The notes below the pieces were generated by a model that worked only from the letters and a program-made list of their open reading frames with translations, made no database searches and was not told the origin of the DNA. A DNA stretch of 64,000 nt, from NCBI RefSeq assembly GCF_021869535.1, contig NW_026262723.1:85314324-85378323 (forward strand), given 5' to 3'. Shown here one piece after another: positions 33,040-46,200 of this stretch (the stretch's first letter is position 1; each line of letters begins with the position of its first letter). The position numbers and the translations under genes are program-made. The stretch comes from Mytilus californianus. Its lineage: Eukaryota > Mollusca > Bivalvia > Mytilida > Mytilidae.

Positions 33040-34940
33040 GATTTTATTACAAATACATTTTTGACAGGTCCCTACAAAATAGGTTTTCATGTATAGCCCT
33101 GTAATATTAATGCAATAAATTTAACAGTATCTGCAAATATGTAAAAAAAAAAAAAAAAACAGAAATGGGTTGTATTCAATGTTAACTTTGTTTTAATCAT
33201 TAGATCTCATGCATACCATATTTAAGATTATTTTAATTATTCAATATATGTATGGTGTCCCGACTGGGGCAAAATATTTCCATAACTTCCTTAAATCAGT
33301 ATACTTATTGTTTGCAATGTTTCAAAATGTCTTGAAGGTAAATAAATATCTATAATTCTTTGGATTTTTTTTCACCTGTTTATGGTTAAACCTGTAAAGG
33401 CAAATCTGATCTTAATCTGTTATTATATACAGCCTGAGGTTTTGAAAGATCTACATCGGCAATTTAAAGGTGTTTATTTTGAAAAAAAGATGAAATTCCT
33501 GTTTTTTTTAAGATTTAAACATTGCATGATACTGGGCAGTGTATGTTTTATACCTTTGTATGCTTATGTTTTATCAATTAATATGTTTGGTGGAACGTTT
33601 TACTATTATAGTAAAAATAGTGACGCTTTACGTCTTACCTGGCACTACTTTCATTGTTATGCAAATTATAATTAATGTCGTAGACAGGTATTCCTCCGCC
33701 GTCTATTGACATACACAAATAACATGGCGACTATGAAAGTACCGCTAAGTTTTGTCCTCGTGGAATATTACCTGGATTATTTCGTAAAATATTAAGAAAC
33801 TGGACTAGAAAAAAATATTTAAATTGTGTTACAGAAGATCAAGATTTTTAAGGGTATGTACATTTTCATATTATCGTAAAAACTGAATGTTTATCATGCA
33901 CATGACGGATGGCATCACCGTTCAGGTAATTATCGATTTTCCAGGTGAGTCACGTCGATCTTATAGACGCCACCAAATGAAACCTAGCTTGTTAAATAGC
34001 GATTCAAGATCTAAACTTGCTTCAATATATATAATTTATATTAATGTATATATAAATTATTTTATTATTTGTATGAACAAAAACCAGCAATTTGTTTACA
34101 GTGTAAATATTTTTTTACGCGGAATAGGTGTTATTTTGTAACTTTGACCAATATAGAATATATATATATTATTTGTTTCTTTCCTTTTTTCATATTATAT
34201 TGAAAATTGAACTAAAAATATAATACCATGTGTTGGTTGGTCATTAATGTGACGCCAATGTTTTTAACTGAACATAGGTGAAAGGCATTTGTTGTCGGTC
34301 CCTTTGATGGTTAATTACTATTACATAACAGCAAAACATTTCTTAGCACTAATTGGATTATTGCTTTGATTGTTTGTATGTCTATTAATTGTGCAAATTA
34401 CAGGTAAAAGATAAAAGAAAACATAATAAGAAAATAAATATTTAATGAATAACATGCTTGGATAAATTCTCTATATCTAAAAATAGTCAGAGAATCTGTC
34501 TTTTATGACACTTAGTATGAAAAAGAACAGGTGTAAAATAAGCTTCCAGAAACAGATTAATTTTCAGATTTGGTCAGTCTTTATCAGTGGCAAGAGTAAA
34601 ATGATCTGATGGATTTTATCACAACTCCAAGTGTCATTTTATTTATATAGAATGTAGGTAATATATAGATATTATAAGAAACAATAAGTCCTTATCACAG
34701 GTCTGTCATATAGTGTATTGTTAAGTGTGAAATGTCACCACTTGTGGCCATTATACATCTGATGTTTATTTGTATATCAATTTAGTTGGTTAATTTATAC
34801 CTGCCAAAAGATAATTGTATTATCTCCAAGAATGTCCTAATTACTCAAAATGTCACCAGTTAATGTAAAAGTCTGGTAAATTCTGTCTAATCCTCCAAAC
34901 TGTAAATGCAACTAAAAAAGATTTAAGAATCTATTATATA
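33040..34940. other. Intergenic, nothing recognised
   Basis: AT-rich with A runs and no supported gene. The frames at 33382-33675 and 33887-34141 have no domain and random-like composition. Confidence 0.45.
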
Positions 34941-34943
34941 AAA

Positions 34944-35815
34944 TTCGTAAGGGTTCCGCGGAACCCAGTGTCTCGCCTACTTTTGCTGTTAATCACAAGC
35001 TCAACAAAAATGAGGAAAAAAATTAATAAAAATATTCCTCTCTATACTTTCTTTTGATTGTAAGTAGCTTCTGTCCAAGTTTGGTAAAAATCCAGGATAG
35101 TTTATGAATCTAATAAATGTTTTAAAAACTTAAACTGCAGACTGTATGTAATGTTAACTGGAAAAAAAACTAAGTCCATTTATAAGTAAAACACAGAAAA
35201 AATGGAACAAAATTTTAACAAAATTTCCTTCTAGATACTAGCTTTTAATCATAAACAAGCTTCTGTCCAAGTTTGGTACAAATCCAGGATAGTTTAAGAA
35301 AGTTGTTAAAATTTTAAAAACTTTAACCACAGAGTGAATGTAATGTTAACTGGCAGAAAAACTAAGTCCATTTATAAGTAAAATACGGAAAAACAGGAAT
35401 TTTTTTTTTACAAAATTTACTTCTGGATACTATCTTATGATCATAAACAAGGTTCTTTCCAAGTTTGGTAGAAATCTAGGATAGTTTAAGAAAGTTATTA
35501 AAATTTCAAAAACTTTAACCACAGTGTGAATGTAATGTTTCCTGGCAGAAAAACTAAGTCCATAATTTATAAGTAAAATACGGAAAAAATGGAATTTTTT
35601 TTTTACAAAATTTACTTCTGGATACTATCTTATGATCATAAACAAGCTTCTGTCCAAGTTTGGTAGAAATCCAGGATAGTTTAAGAAAGTTATTAAAATT
35701 TCAAAAACTTTAACCACAGAGTGAATACTTGTGGACGCCGCCGACGACGCCGACGGAATGTAGGATCGCTATGTCTCGCTTTTTCGACAAAAGTCGAAGG
35801 CTCGACAAAAATGAA
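34944..35815 (+). repeat. Dispersed repeat with four about 193-bp subunits
   Basis: It begins gggttccgcggaacccagtg and tctcgcctacttttgctgtt, and ends gtggacgccgccgacgac, ggaatgtaggatcgctatg and cgacaaaagtcgaaggctcg. The phrase gtccaagtttggta recurs at about 35073, 35265, 35457 and 35653. Subunits 2-4 are more similar to one another than to the first. The ends include short palindromes (ttccgcggaa, cgacaaaagtcg). Confidence 0.85.
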
Positions 35816-37210
35816 GAGAACTTATTTTTGTGTGTGGCTTTCCAACACTAGGATAAAAAATTATCCCCAGTTCCTGTAGCAAGCTCACAGACTGTGTGTA
35901 GTTTGTAACCAATTAATTGGAAAAATCTAAGGAATGATTTTGAAAATAAATTATCTCAAATGTCCCCTCATCCAATTAGGATCAACACTTTTGCTTCCAA
36001 AAGACTTGAAGGGAATGGTAATTTATTGAGCGATGTGGATAATTACATATATCCAAACAACAACCCACCAAATGCATAATTGAAAATGAAAAGATAAGAA
36101 TAAAACCAAACAACATCTTAAATGAAAACAACTCGTAAACAATATGGATGTATGTGTCTTATGTAAGTTAATAGTCAATGGACAAAAGGTATGAATGGTA
36201 ACCAACAATATATAAAAAAGCAAAGCACCACAACATACCTTAATGAAACAAAATTGGATTAAAAAACAACCAAAAATTTTCAACAACAACACACTAAACA
36301 ATCTTTCAGAATAAGACGTAGACTCACAGTTAAAAAAATAAAGCAAATATACTCAAACTGACTAAAATAGGCATAAACATTAGTAAACTACAAAAAGTTT
36401 ATCAGTTTTAAATTTGGATTTTAAAAAAACCACAAAAGTCCAATTCAAATGCCAACAATTTTTATCCATGTTTTTTTAATTTTTATACTCAAGATCTTAT
36501 GCTTTCAAAAACTTTTTTTGTAAATCAAGGCAACACGACTATGTCAGAAGTTTCAAGCATTTTAACTTGCAATGTAGTGTTGACTCTAATGTTCTTTGCA
36601 TGGGGGAATTGTCCAAAGAAAAGATTTTGTTTTGCAGATAAATTATCGCATGAGATATTTCTACCATAATACAGAGACACTGACCTGTCAGGCATATATG
36701 GAGATGGTAGATTACCTACATAAATATTACTACAAGTTCTATACTATAATTGAATTAAATGACTTTACTTCTTCATAATAATTCATATTTGATATAGATT
36801 TTAAACCATTTATTTGTCATCTTTTGGAACTCATTACTTTAAGTTTTGTTAAAGTGCCACTAAACTATACAAAAAACCAAATTGTAAGCTGGTTGACAAT
36901 TAGGGTCAGGTAAATTTGGAATATTGCCAGATTTGTAAAAGTTGTTTACACCTGGGCTCATCTGCCATGTTTACTTACCTACATAGGTAGTAAAAATTAC
37001 AAGGTCATCAAACCTTATATGGAAAGATTATGCAAATAAACATGGAGCTCACTACATAAAGGCCTAATAAAATCTAAAGTTTCCATGTATAGTTAAAATT
37101 ACGAAGATAAATGTATTCACTTTACAAATACAGTTGTTTTACCATCTACTCACAATGAAAGCAACAACAGAAATGCATTAGTACAAAGTTACCTCCCATA
37201 AATTATCAAA
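35816..37210. other. Intergenic, nothing recognised
   Basis: AT-rich, with no supported gene. A frame on the minus strand (36346-36023) is Phe/Cys-rich and shows no domain. Confidence 0.45.
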
Positions 37211-37219
37211 AGCTACTTT

Positions 37220-37460
37220 ATCTACAGTGATCACTAGACTGTCAAAGCTGAGGTTGTGAGTTCAAATTTTGCTCGTGGCAAGGTGTGTTTGACTCCAACC
37301 TCAAAAGTCTAGGATTGACTAAGGTGTGTTGTTCTCTACAGTTACTCAAGCTTCACCCACGGCACCAATATAAACTTGCTGCCATGATACTTGGTGTTTC
37401 TTCAAAAGTAGTGAAAGTGGCATTAAACACCAACAACCAATCAATCAATCATAGCACAAG
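37220..37460 (+). mobile_element. tRNA-derived SINE with (AATC)n tail
   Basis: The B-box region gaggttgtgagttcaaattt, then ctcgtggcaaggtgtg, is followed by a body with acccacggcaccaatataaa and the tail ggcattaaacaccaacaacc and aatcaatcaatc. The A-box side is partly lost. The frame over it (37285-37590) is a by-product of the SINE. Confidence 0.72.
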
Positions 37461-37599
37461 TTCCTACATGTATGTTAAAATGTCCTTTCAAGCTGACACA
37501 GAGATCAGAAATAATCCCTACACTGCTGCTTATTGTTCAGATACAGGTACCATGGCTGAAGTAACTAATAATTGTACTGAACTGATATGAATAAAAGAT

Positions 37600-39410
37600 A
37601 TGTACATGTAGGGTGTATATATGTCTATGAAACAATAAGTTGATGATGACAAGACCAGTTTGACAATTAAAAGTAACAGTACCAAGACCATGCAGTATAG
37701 GTCTGAACTTTTTTTATGGAGAATAATTCTTTCCAGTCAGGTTATTTGATAGCGAATTCTGAAGGGAGACCTTCCAAACTCTGTTCTGATTCTCTGGCGC
37801 CTGCTTTTATAATCGTTTTGCTTGGTTTTCATAAATTATTGCTGCTATTATGAATAAGTAACTGCAACATCTTGTTTTCCAGAACTAGATCTATTAAGAG
37901 CATTGACGTACCAAAATAGGTCAACATGTCACATCTCTTAAGATGTTAGTAATAGTTTAATCTTCTAAACAACTTCTCATTTTTCAATTTGAACACTTTC
38001 TATTGTCATTTATTACAGATATATGATTTACAAATAAATCAAAACTCAATCCATTTTGGTTTTATGTCCCGTAAATTTCCCTATGAAAATATGGCTTAAA
38101 TATTGGCCATTTATTATAAATTGTGACTGTCTTCCTTTCTATATCACTGTTTCAAGTATAATCAGGATTTAATTGATTGTGGGGAGTGAGGGGAAGTGTG
38201 AGCTAGGAAGTGAGTCACAGCATTCATTGTGTGGCTTATTCTGCATTTACTCCACAGGTAAAAATAAAGGTGGAAGATTAAAAATACTTTGAACTGAATA
38301 ACCCATTACTTTTTGTTTGACACCTGAGTTTATTTACATTATATGTATTGAATTGATTCTTATCATTTAGGTAGATAGATATGTTTTTGGAAAATTGTTC
38401 ATCTGTAGGTGGGTAGAAGATTTAATTTAAATGGCTTATATATGAATAATTACTACTGCATTTAATATCCTGGTTCCTTGTTTGAAAGTGCTTTCTCTTT
38501 TGGATATATGTGATACCCGGAATAATGTATAGTTTAACTTTTATATTTAAATGTTTTTATGCTTTAATCATATTAAAAAAAATGATTTCGTATACATTTT
38601 GTAAAATCAAAGGAGAATTTGTTAAATTAAATAAAAGTTTTGAACACTAAACTTTTAACTACATGCAAAGACCTTTTTCGATTAATCTGTGTTAAAAATC
38701 TTTTCTTTATTTGCACTCACTCAGGGTCAGAAACGTATATCTTGATATATTCATTTGTAGAATGGACTTTTCTGATAAGTTTTAATTTCAATTTGACAAC
38801 TTCATACAGTTACCAATGATAAATAATATAAAAGTATTAAAATAGAGGTCAGGTACATAAGTAAATTGTCCAAACTTAGATACTAAACAATGTCCTATCA
38901 CTACTTCTCGCCTTCAGTGGGATGACCTGCCTCGTTTTACTAAGCTTGGGAGGTTTTATAAAGATAGCATAGTTGGTGTTGCCATGCATCTTTTCTTAAT
39001 AGAAAATCTTACTAAATCCATGTTAAGTAGGAAGAAATGAGTTGTAAATTATTTTTAATTCAATTAAAAGTTTGATTAAGATAAAATTATTAAATTATCA
39101 GATAATATAATATACCAGTCAAGATATTACACAAGGTTTTAAAGGGGAGATAACTTATAGTTCCTAGATTTTTATCATAAGGATTCATAGATATTTATAT
39201 CAATTGTTTAAAGGTCTTGAAGAGACATATTTAAAAAAAAAAAAGCTGAAGAAGATTGATTGATTGTTGTTTGTTTGGTGAATAGCATGAAGATGACATA
39301 ATGTTATGGACTAAATGATGGCAAACATTGAAGTGGATGTTGTGAATTACAATCTGACTTGAAAAGAAATAAGTATGTGTAGATGCTTTTTTAAAATATA
39401 TAAACCAATT
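37600..39410. other. Upstream of the protease gene, nothing recognised
   Basis: AT-rich sequence. The first, non-coding exon and promoter of the protease gene should lie in or before this stretch, but I cannot place them. Confidence 0.4.
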
Positions 39411-39413
39411 CAA

Positions 39414-39560
39414 TGGACTGGTGATAGGGTGCTCACTTCAAGTGTGGGAGCTCCTTGGTTCTATCTCATGCTGGGTTGAACAAGAAGCTTTTTAACTAAT
39501 ATTTGTTGCTCCTCTGTCAAGCACGCACCATTTAGATTTAAGAGGCTTTTCAGCTTGGAC
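39414..39560 (+). mobile_element. tRNA-like SINE fragment
   Basis: tggtgatagggtgctcactt, then gtgtgggagctccttggttc and tatctcatgctggg, has the A-box and B-box spacing of a tRNA-derived promoter. The B-box match (GGTTCTATCTC) is imperfect. It is followed by about 80 bp ending near caagcacgcaccatttagat. No AATC tail is visible. Confidence 0.5.
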
Positions 39561-40035
39561 TCAGGGTTACGTTTGATATGTCTTACTGCTGACTATTACT
39601 TTTTGAGGTAGCAAGTTAAGATTCCACCTAAATGTATTGAACTAGTAAAAAGAAGCAACCATTAAATACTTATTATTCAAAATATTAGATTAAGATTCTT
39701 GTGCATATACTAGAATCAAGAACTTTTCGCCTTTCTAATTTTATTTTAAGGAGTGAATCTTGATTCAGGTCATGAACACAAATTCCATAAAGGTTAGGAG
39801 ATCATTGAAGCAGAGTAAAGTTATGAATAATTTATCAAGCATCCTCCAATATAGGATTTTTATTGTGCAACCGATCTGTTAAAAACATGAATAAATTTGA
39901 CTCATTTATAGAAAAAGGTTAATTTAAACAACTATGATTCCATTTATATGATTTACTGTGATATTATTAGCTTGATATTTACTAAAGATACATTTTTATG
40001 TTAAAATTAAAATGTACAATTTTACTTCATTTCAG

Positions 40036-40255
40036 AATTTTAAAGACTTCATGCATAATAAAAAAACTTGGACATTTTGTATAAAGTTTATAATAAATTG
40101 GTATGGATAATATGGAAGGCCCCCTTCCTCCTGGAAAGCAGGGCGGTCCTAATTGGTATGACACATTGGACCGGCATCAGAGTGTACAGTTCTCAGCAAA
40201 AGGTTTAAGAAATGCACCAGGAGAAAATAATTGCTTCCTAAATAGTGCTGTGCAG
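40036..40255 (+). CDS. USP53/54-like exon 1 (5'UTR, start, Cys box)
   Basis: The acceptor tttacttcatttcag ends at 40035, so a non-coding exon lies upstream. The ATG at 40103 has an in-frame TAA three codons before it; a second ATG follows three codons later. It encodes 51 residues ending in [10 protein letters not shown], with catalytic Cys44. The donor is CAG|GTAAGT, phase 0. Confidence 0.93.
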
Positions 40256-43200
40256 GTAAGTCCTTAAATTTACAAGTTACCTCATGTAATGTTTTGCTGT
40301 TACAATACTGGCCAAGATTAAGGGGAGGCTTGAGCATTCAGAAACTTGTACAATGGTTAATCTCCTTCATAAAATTGTTAAAAAATAATATTTGATGTAG
40401 AAAAATTTAAATGTACATGTTTTGATTCTCTAAAGAAGGGAATGTCATGTGTAAGAAACTATCGAGGTTTTGTATATACCAAAACATTGGTTTGAATAAT
40501 TTATCCTTCCATAATACATTTGTATCTGTTCATCGACCAGTATTTGTATTTTTCTGAATTTTACTTCAGAGATTGAATTTTAGAATAAAAAGTTAAAATG
40601 TATAAATGTCATACATGTAAAAGGCCAAAGAATCAAACTTATATCTTAAAATATTTTCCAATTCACTTATCATATTTATATCCTTAAAAACTCATCTACA
40701 TCCTGCTGAGCTTAATATATATTATATCTTAAATTATCTCCCTTGTCAGAAAAGTTAAATATTTTGTATATTTTACCCCCTAGATTTGTTTTAAAAGGAT
40801 AACCTTGTACTTAATCTTTTACACCAATATTGTTAATGTTTACTACACATTGGTCAAGAAGTACAATAATGATTGACACATTGAGTCAGTATTACAGCCA
40901 ATTATGAACTTGTGATGAACATTAGTTACTTTTCTTTTAAAGATTATTTTTTATAGTATATGAAAGAAAGAGTTATAAATGGTCAATTCATCTGAAATAT
41001 TTTTTGATAGTTAATAATAGATAGAAATAATCCTTTAATTTGGTCAATGGAGTTAGTTATTTTGTCACTTTAACCTGTTGCTGTGTATGGTCAGGCAGAT
41101 GTCCAAATTACATTGCCGTTAAAATGTCCAAACTTCTGACAAATAAACAAGGTCAACATGGATCGGTGCTCTTTCATATTAAAGACACGAGCAAAGGGGT
41201 GTTTTTAAAGTTCTTTTAGAGATCTTTGTCCTATAAGTGTATAATTATTTCAGTTTTCAGCTGAGTTGCTGAGAACAAATGAAATGAAGTCATTGTCATA
41301 TGAAAAAGTGATACACCTAGACAGAGCTTTCACAATAGCTCCATTAACAATAACTGTTCTACAAAGTTTTCTGCCCTGCATTATAAGACAACTTTATATT
41401 GAATGGGTAGAAAATGGACATCAGGGGTATTTTGTAAGACTAGAAAAAGCGGGGAAAATATTGCACTTGTTGAACAAATGTTGATCGGACACCATCTTGT
41501 GTCAGAAAAAGGAGACACTTTAACAAGTTTTTGCTGATACTATCTTAAAACTATGACTAAAAATCAACAATGCAGTCGTTACTTTGCATAAAACATTCAT
41601 GAAGCAATGGAATTCAATACAATACCTCAATTTTCATATTTTTATTGTTTAAGCAACTTTTATCATCTACTTACATCTGTCCTATTGTAATAATGGGTGT
41701 ATTTAAAATGCTGGAAACAATAACTAACAAAAGATAGAATACTTCATATTTTGTAATTTAGTTTTGTTAAGAAATTCTAAATAAGCAATACCTATGTATA
41801 CCTATCTTATTTGACAAAACAAGTATAGAATATCATACATTTATGAAAATGGACAATTTCAGAGTTCCGACATGGCTATTTCCTTGTATATTTATTGTTA
41901 TGGGTTGGTTGTAAATCATAATTGGTCATAATTTGCACTACTTAATAGGTCTTGAAATCTTGTTAACAAGGAGAAACAACAGGATGACTCTTGTTCTGGT
42001 TATAAGGTTACCTTAATGATTTAATGAAAAGTATAAAAAACGTGCAGGTATAATTACGATTATATGATGACCCAAACCAGAGAATTACCGATCTGTATGA
42101 TTTGACAGAACTGACACCAACCAGAAAAATTTGTCATCCATTCTTGGTCATACCCAAATTATTTCATCAAACTGATTTTTACAATTCATTGATGTAATTT
42201 TTGAATAGGATCTTCATTTTTGACATCTTGTTAGTATTTGATAAATTATGGTTTAGTCATAGGATAGTGAACCTTAAATGACAGTTGTGAAAAATCATTT
42301 ATTGATGATCTACCTAAAAAGGTAAAACTCAAATTAAGACATGAAAATTGTTTTTTCCAAACAAAATTTATATTTAGCAACTTCCTGAGAACCACCTTAA
42401 AACTAAAACTGAAAAGGAAATGTGTTAATTATAATTTATTATATTCTTAAAACTAGGTTTTCTTTTTATTTGGTAGTATTTAAATATCATTTATATTACA
42501 GTTAGGAAAATCCTATTTTCTATTTAAAGTGTCACAAAATGGACATGAGCCAACATGAAAATTGGCTACTTGTTAAAATCCAATTAGACCCAAACAAAAG
42601 TATACCTATTTGTTACCTAGAGGGTGACAGTTTTACTACAATAGGAGAATTTACACTCTATTGTGAGGACTGGCTGGACCGAAAGTGCTAAGTGCTCTTT
42701 GGTGTACAAAAATTGTTACCTAAGTTATAAAAAGAACCCAGTTAGACTCCTGGTACTTGTGTGTCTAGTATATCTATAGATAATTCTGACATTAACAAGG
42801 AAACAAATAGATTGGAGAAAGATAGAACTATCTTAAAAACTACCTTGTTCCTCTTTTATTTTTTACTTCAAAAGTGACATAGCATTTCTAAACACAAACT
42901 GATCAAAACAAACCACTTAAGCATTACAGATTTTAGGTTGTTATATCTGTTAAGATTTAAAAACCCATCTATAACAGCTTTTATATAGATAAAGGAAGGT
43001 CTTTTCACATTACATTTGTATACCAACTTCCTGTCCTAAATGCATGCTAAAAAATCTTGCAAATTTCTTCTGAAACATTTGTTCAGATGGCTAATTATTA
43101 GAGTTGTGCAGGTTAATCAAATTTGCTGGTTTAGCCTTATTTGGTCCCTTTTTCAATCCTAATAAAAATACCATCCTTGATTTTGTAAAAAGGCACATAG

Positions 43201-46200
43201 TAGAACAGTACCTAGCATGGGATCAAATCTGCTAAATAATATACTTTGTTGTTTGTGCTTTCAGTTATTGTCTTAATAAGGAAACTGTGATTTTACAATG
43301 GATTAAATAAGTTTCCAACAAAAAACTGATGCTTCATAATGCTTAATGTTCTTGTTTGGAAAGATAATAAAGTATTCTTACTCTACACATTCCAGTACAG
43401 ATAATTTACAAAGCAAAGCCAAGGATATGTGAATATATCTGACAAAAAAACCCTTAAAGGATTTATGTATCCAATAATAAGATGCACCCTTTATGTTTTT
43501 TTAAATCAAAGTTGAATAAGTAAACTTAAAAATTAAGAAAAAGTCTTAATAAATAGTGTAGTGAAAAAGAGATTTTTGTTGTATAAATCCTTTAGAAACC
43601 AAGAATACAATCCCTAATTAATAATTGGCAGATGACATTTAATAAAATGATATAACAATACAGGTGTCCAGACTTGTGTGTCCTAGGATATAATCCTTGT
43701 ATTGTGTTGGTTCCAGCAAATCCTTTTACAAATATTGTTGTGTATTGTCAATATTGAGATTATAAATTTCTAATTTTCAAAACCTTGCTAAATGTTGGAG
43801 ACTGACAACTTAAAAGGAATTCTATAAAGAGCTTTGTTTTAAGACTTTATAAAATTATTGATAAACCCTTACTGCCATGAAAAGAGAAAATCAATTTCTG
43901 GCTTTAAATCAATGTCCCAGATAAAAAGTCAATGAACTCGTTTATAACAGAATAGTCTCTGCCACCTGCTGTCTCTTGAGGTATACAACAGCTTGCCTCC
44001 GACCAACTTCTCTACAATCTAGTCATTTGTTACCCTAGTTAACAACATTATATCAAATCTGGGACATAATATACTGTAAATTCAGAAATTATTGTGAGGT
44101 TTAAATTCATGCGAATAAATCGACTCGGTGAGGAATCGCAATAATAAGAACTCGCATTCTGATATCAGATACATATATCTGTATGCAAATTTTCCTGAAA
44201 TTGCAATAACTAGTCTTTCATTTTCGCCCATTTTTCAGAAATTGCAATAATAAATGCAGGCAATAATAATACTATTCCCAGATCAAATGCACATTTATCA
44301 GTCCTAAAGACTTAATACTGTGTATTGTGTTTATATTCTTTCTTAGAAATATTTCTGACTGAAATTTCCAAATTTGAGGAAGGTAACATACTCATAATAT
44401 AGAATCTTATTGAATTAGGTCAGATTTTGACAAATATTAGCATGTTTCATGTCTACCTGTAGGCAGTACATTACATCACTGTTCCATCAAATTTGCACCT
44501 TATGAATAAGTTTTGCCTAGGAGGCAAATTATAGGTTTTGTATAAGTCTAAATTGAAAATCAAGGAACAGATTTTTTCTTAATTTATTGATACACTGGAC
44601 AGACAGTTAAATTATAGTCTAGTGTATATCATTTAGTTGACATCAAGTCATTTTATGGTCATAAAGATTTAGATGGTAATTGAATACAAGTTTCTTGTAT
44701 GACAAGATTAAATAAATATTGGTGTCTAGTAATGATTACTAAATGGCATATTCTTTTTATGGATACAAAATGTAGAGTTTTCTTTGACACTTGGTTAATA
44801 AAAATAAAAGTGGGGTCTCTTTTGAATTTGGTACTTGTATTCTAATTTTCTTTCAAGAAATCTTATTGAAAAGGTATTGACACAATCCTTACAGGTACAA
44901 ATGAGATTTTAAATTTTTAACCATGTTTACTTAAAATTTAGAACCAAGCTAATCCCTTGTTGGTATTGTAGATGTAAATAAAGATTATAAACAAGGAATG
45001 AGTTATCCATATTATCATTGTAATTATCTCCCTTTAATATTTAAGCATTTCAAAGAATTTTCGGTTTAAGAACTGAAGTGGTCTGTATGAGGTTTTACAA
45101 ATATTTTCCAATTGTTCATAATATACAAACAAACAACAAAAACATGTCAACAATCAAGATTGTGAGAAAGAAAACAAACATTTATCACCAGTTTCATGAA
45201 ATGTTTAATTATTGACATGCTTAAAAATTTTCAACATACTACAAGTGTGTGTTATGTTTGTATGACGTAATGTGACAGGTCTGTAACAGATCGAGTGACT
45301 TAAATTATATAAATGTTTTATTGAGGCTTGAAACCACTATGCTAGGGGTATATTTGCTTATCAAATGACACATTTGAAGAATATTATGGTGACAATTCAT
45401 AGGAAAATATTTCATTAGTCATAGACATACAGCTTGCAGGGTTTCCTTAAAGGCAGTTGGTTATTCTAATGTTTAAGCCTTCAAAAACTAGAGTAGACTG
45501 ACTTATAAAAAAATTTAACACAAAGCAGAGGAGAGAATATTTATAGGTTAATTGTGTGTATTGTTATTTTTTTATCTATGGAATGTCATTTTGAGGAGAT
45601 TATGTCTGAATATCTTGCTCTTAGTATTGTATTACATAATTCCGGATAAAAAACTTATTCAAAAGTAGATTAAATTATCTTAACAGCGTCCTTGAGATGC
45701 TGTTGTTTGTGACATAAACTAAGAACACATAACTATATAATATATTCTCTGTGTTCTGCTTTCTGTTCATTTTTTGAACTAGTAAACTTTTGCCATTTAC
45801 CCATAATACAGATATTTTTGTTCTCAATGGAGTATATCACTTTTAATAAGAGTATATACCTTCTTCAATTGAATTAAACTTCTTGGTACATTGCCCTGCA
45901 TTCTATGATGCTGTATCAATGTTTTTTCTCCTCTGCAGTCTATCCTGTGTTTCGTTCTGTTCGGCATTTTTACATCAATTTTATCTATTTTTCATGCCAG
46001 AGTGACTTTTAAATTTTGCATTTACAGCATAAATTTGCAGGATGTGTTCTATAACGGTTCATCTATAAAACATTAAAAAAGACTTTTTTCCTCACTTCTG
46101 AACGAATTCAATTTAACTCTTGCAAACCCATGCAATTCATTTGTTCCATTTCTGTAAAAATCACCATTTTAAATCTATTTAAAAAGTAAATCTGTTTTTT

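Noticed and set aside
33375-33480. Minus-strand segment before a CAG|GTGAAA site
   Set aside because: In the phase needed to join 31585-31532 it meets a stop, and no good acceptor lies after the stop.
37285-37590. 101-codon frame
   Set aside because: It covers a SINE body and its AATC tail.
41256-41484. Possible extra exon with the frame [14 protein letters not shown]
   Set aside because: An acceptor-like tttcag precedes it, but exon 1 joins exon 2 at the exact conserved point of the USP fold (AVQ|VFW), and this peptide has no counterpart in the family.
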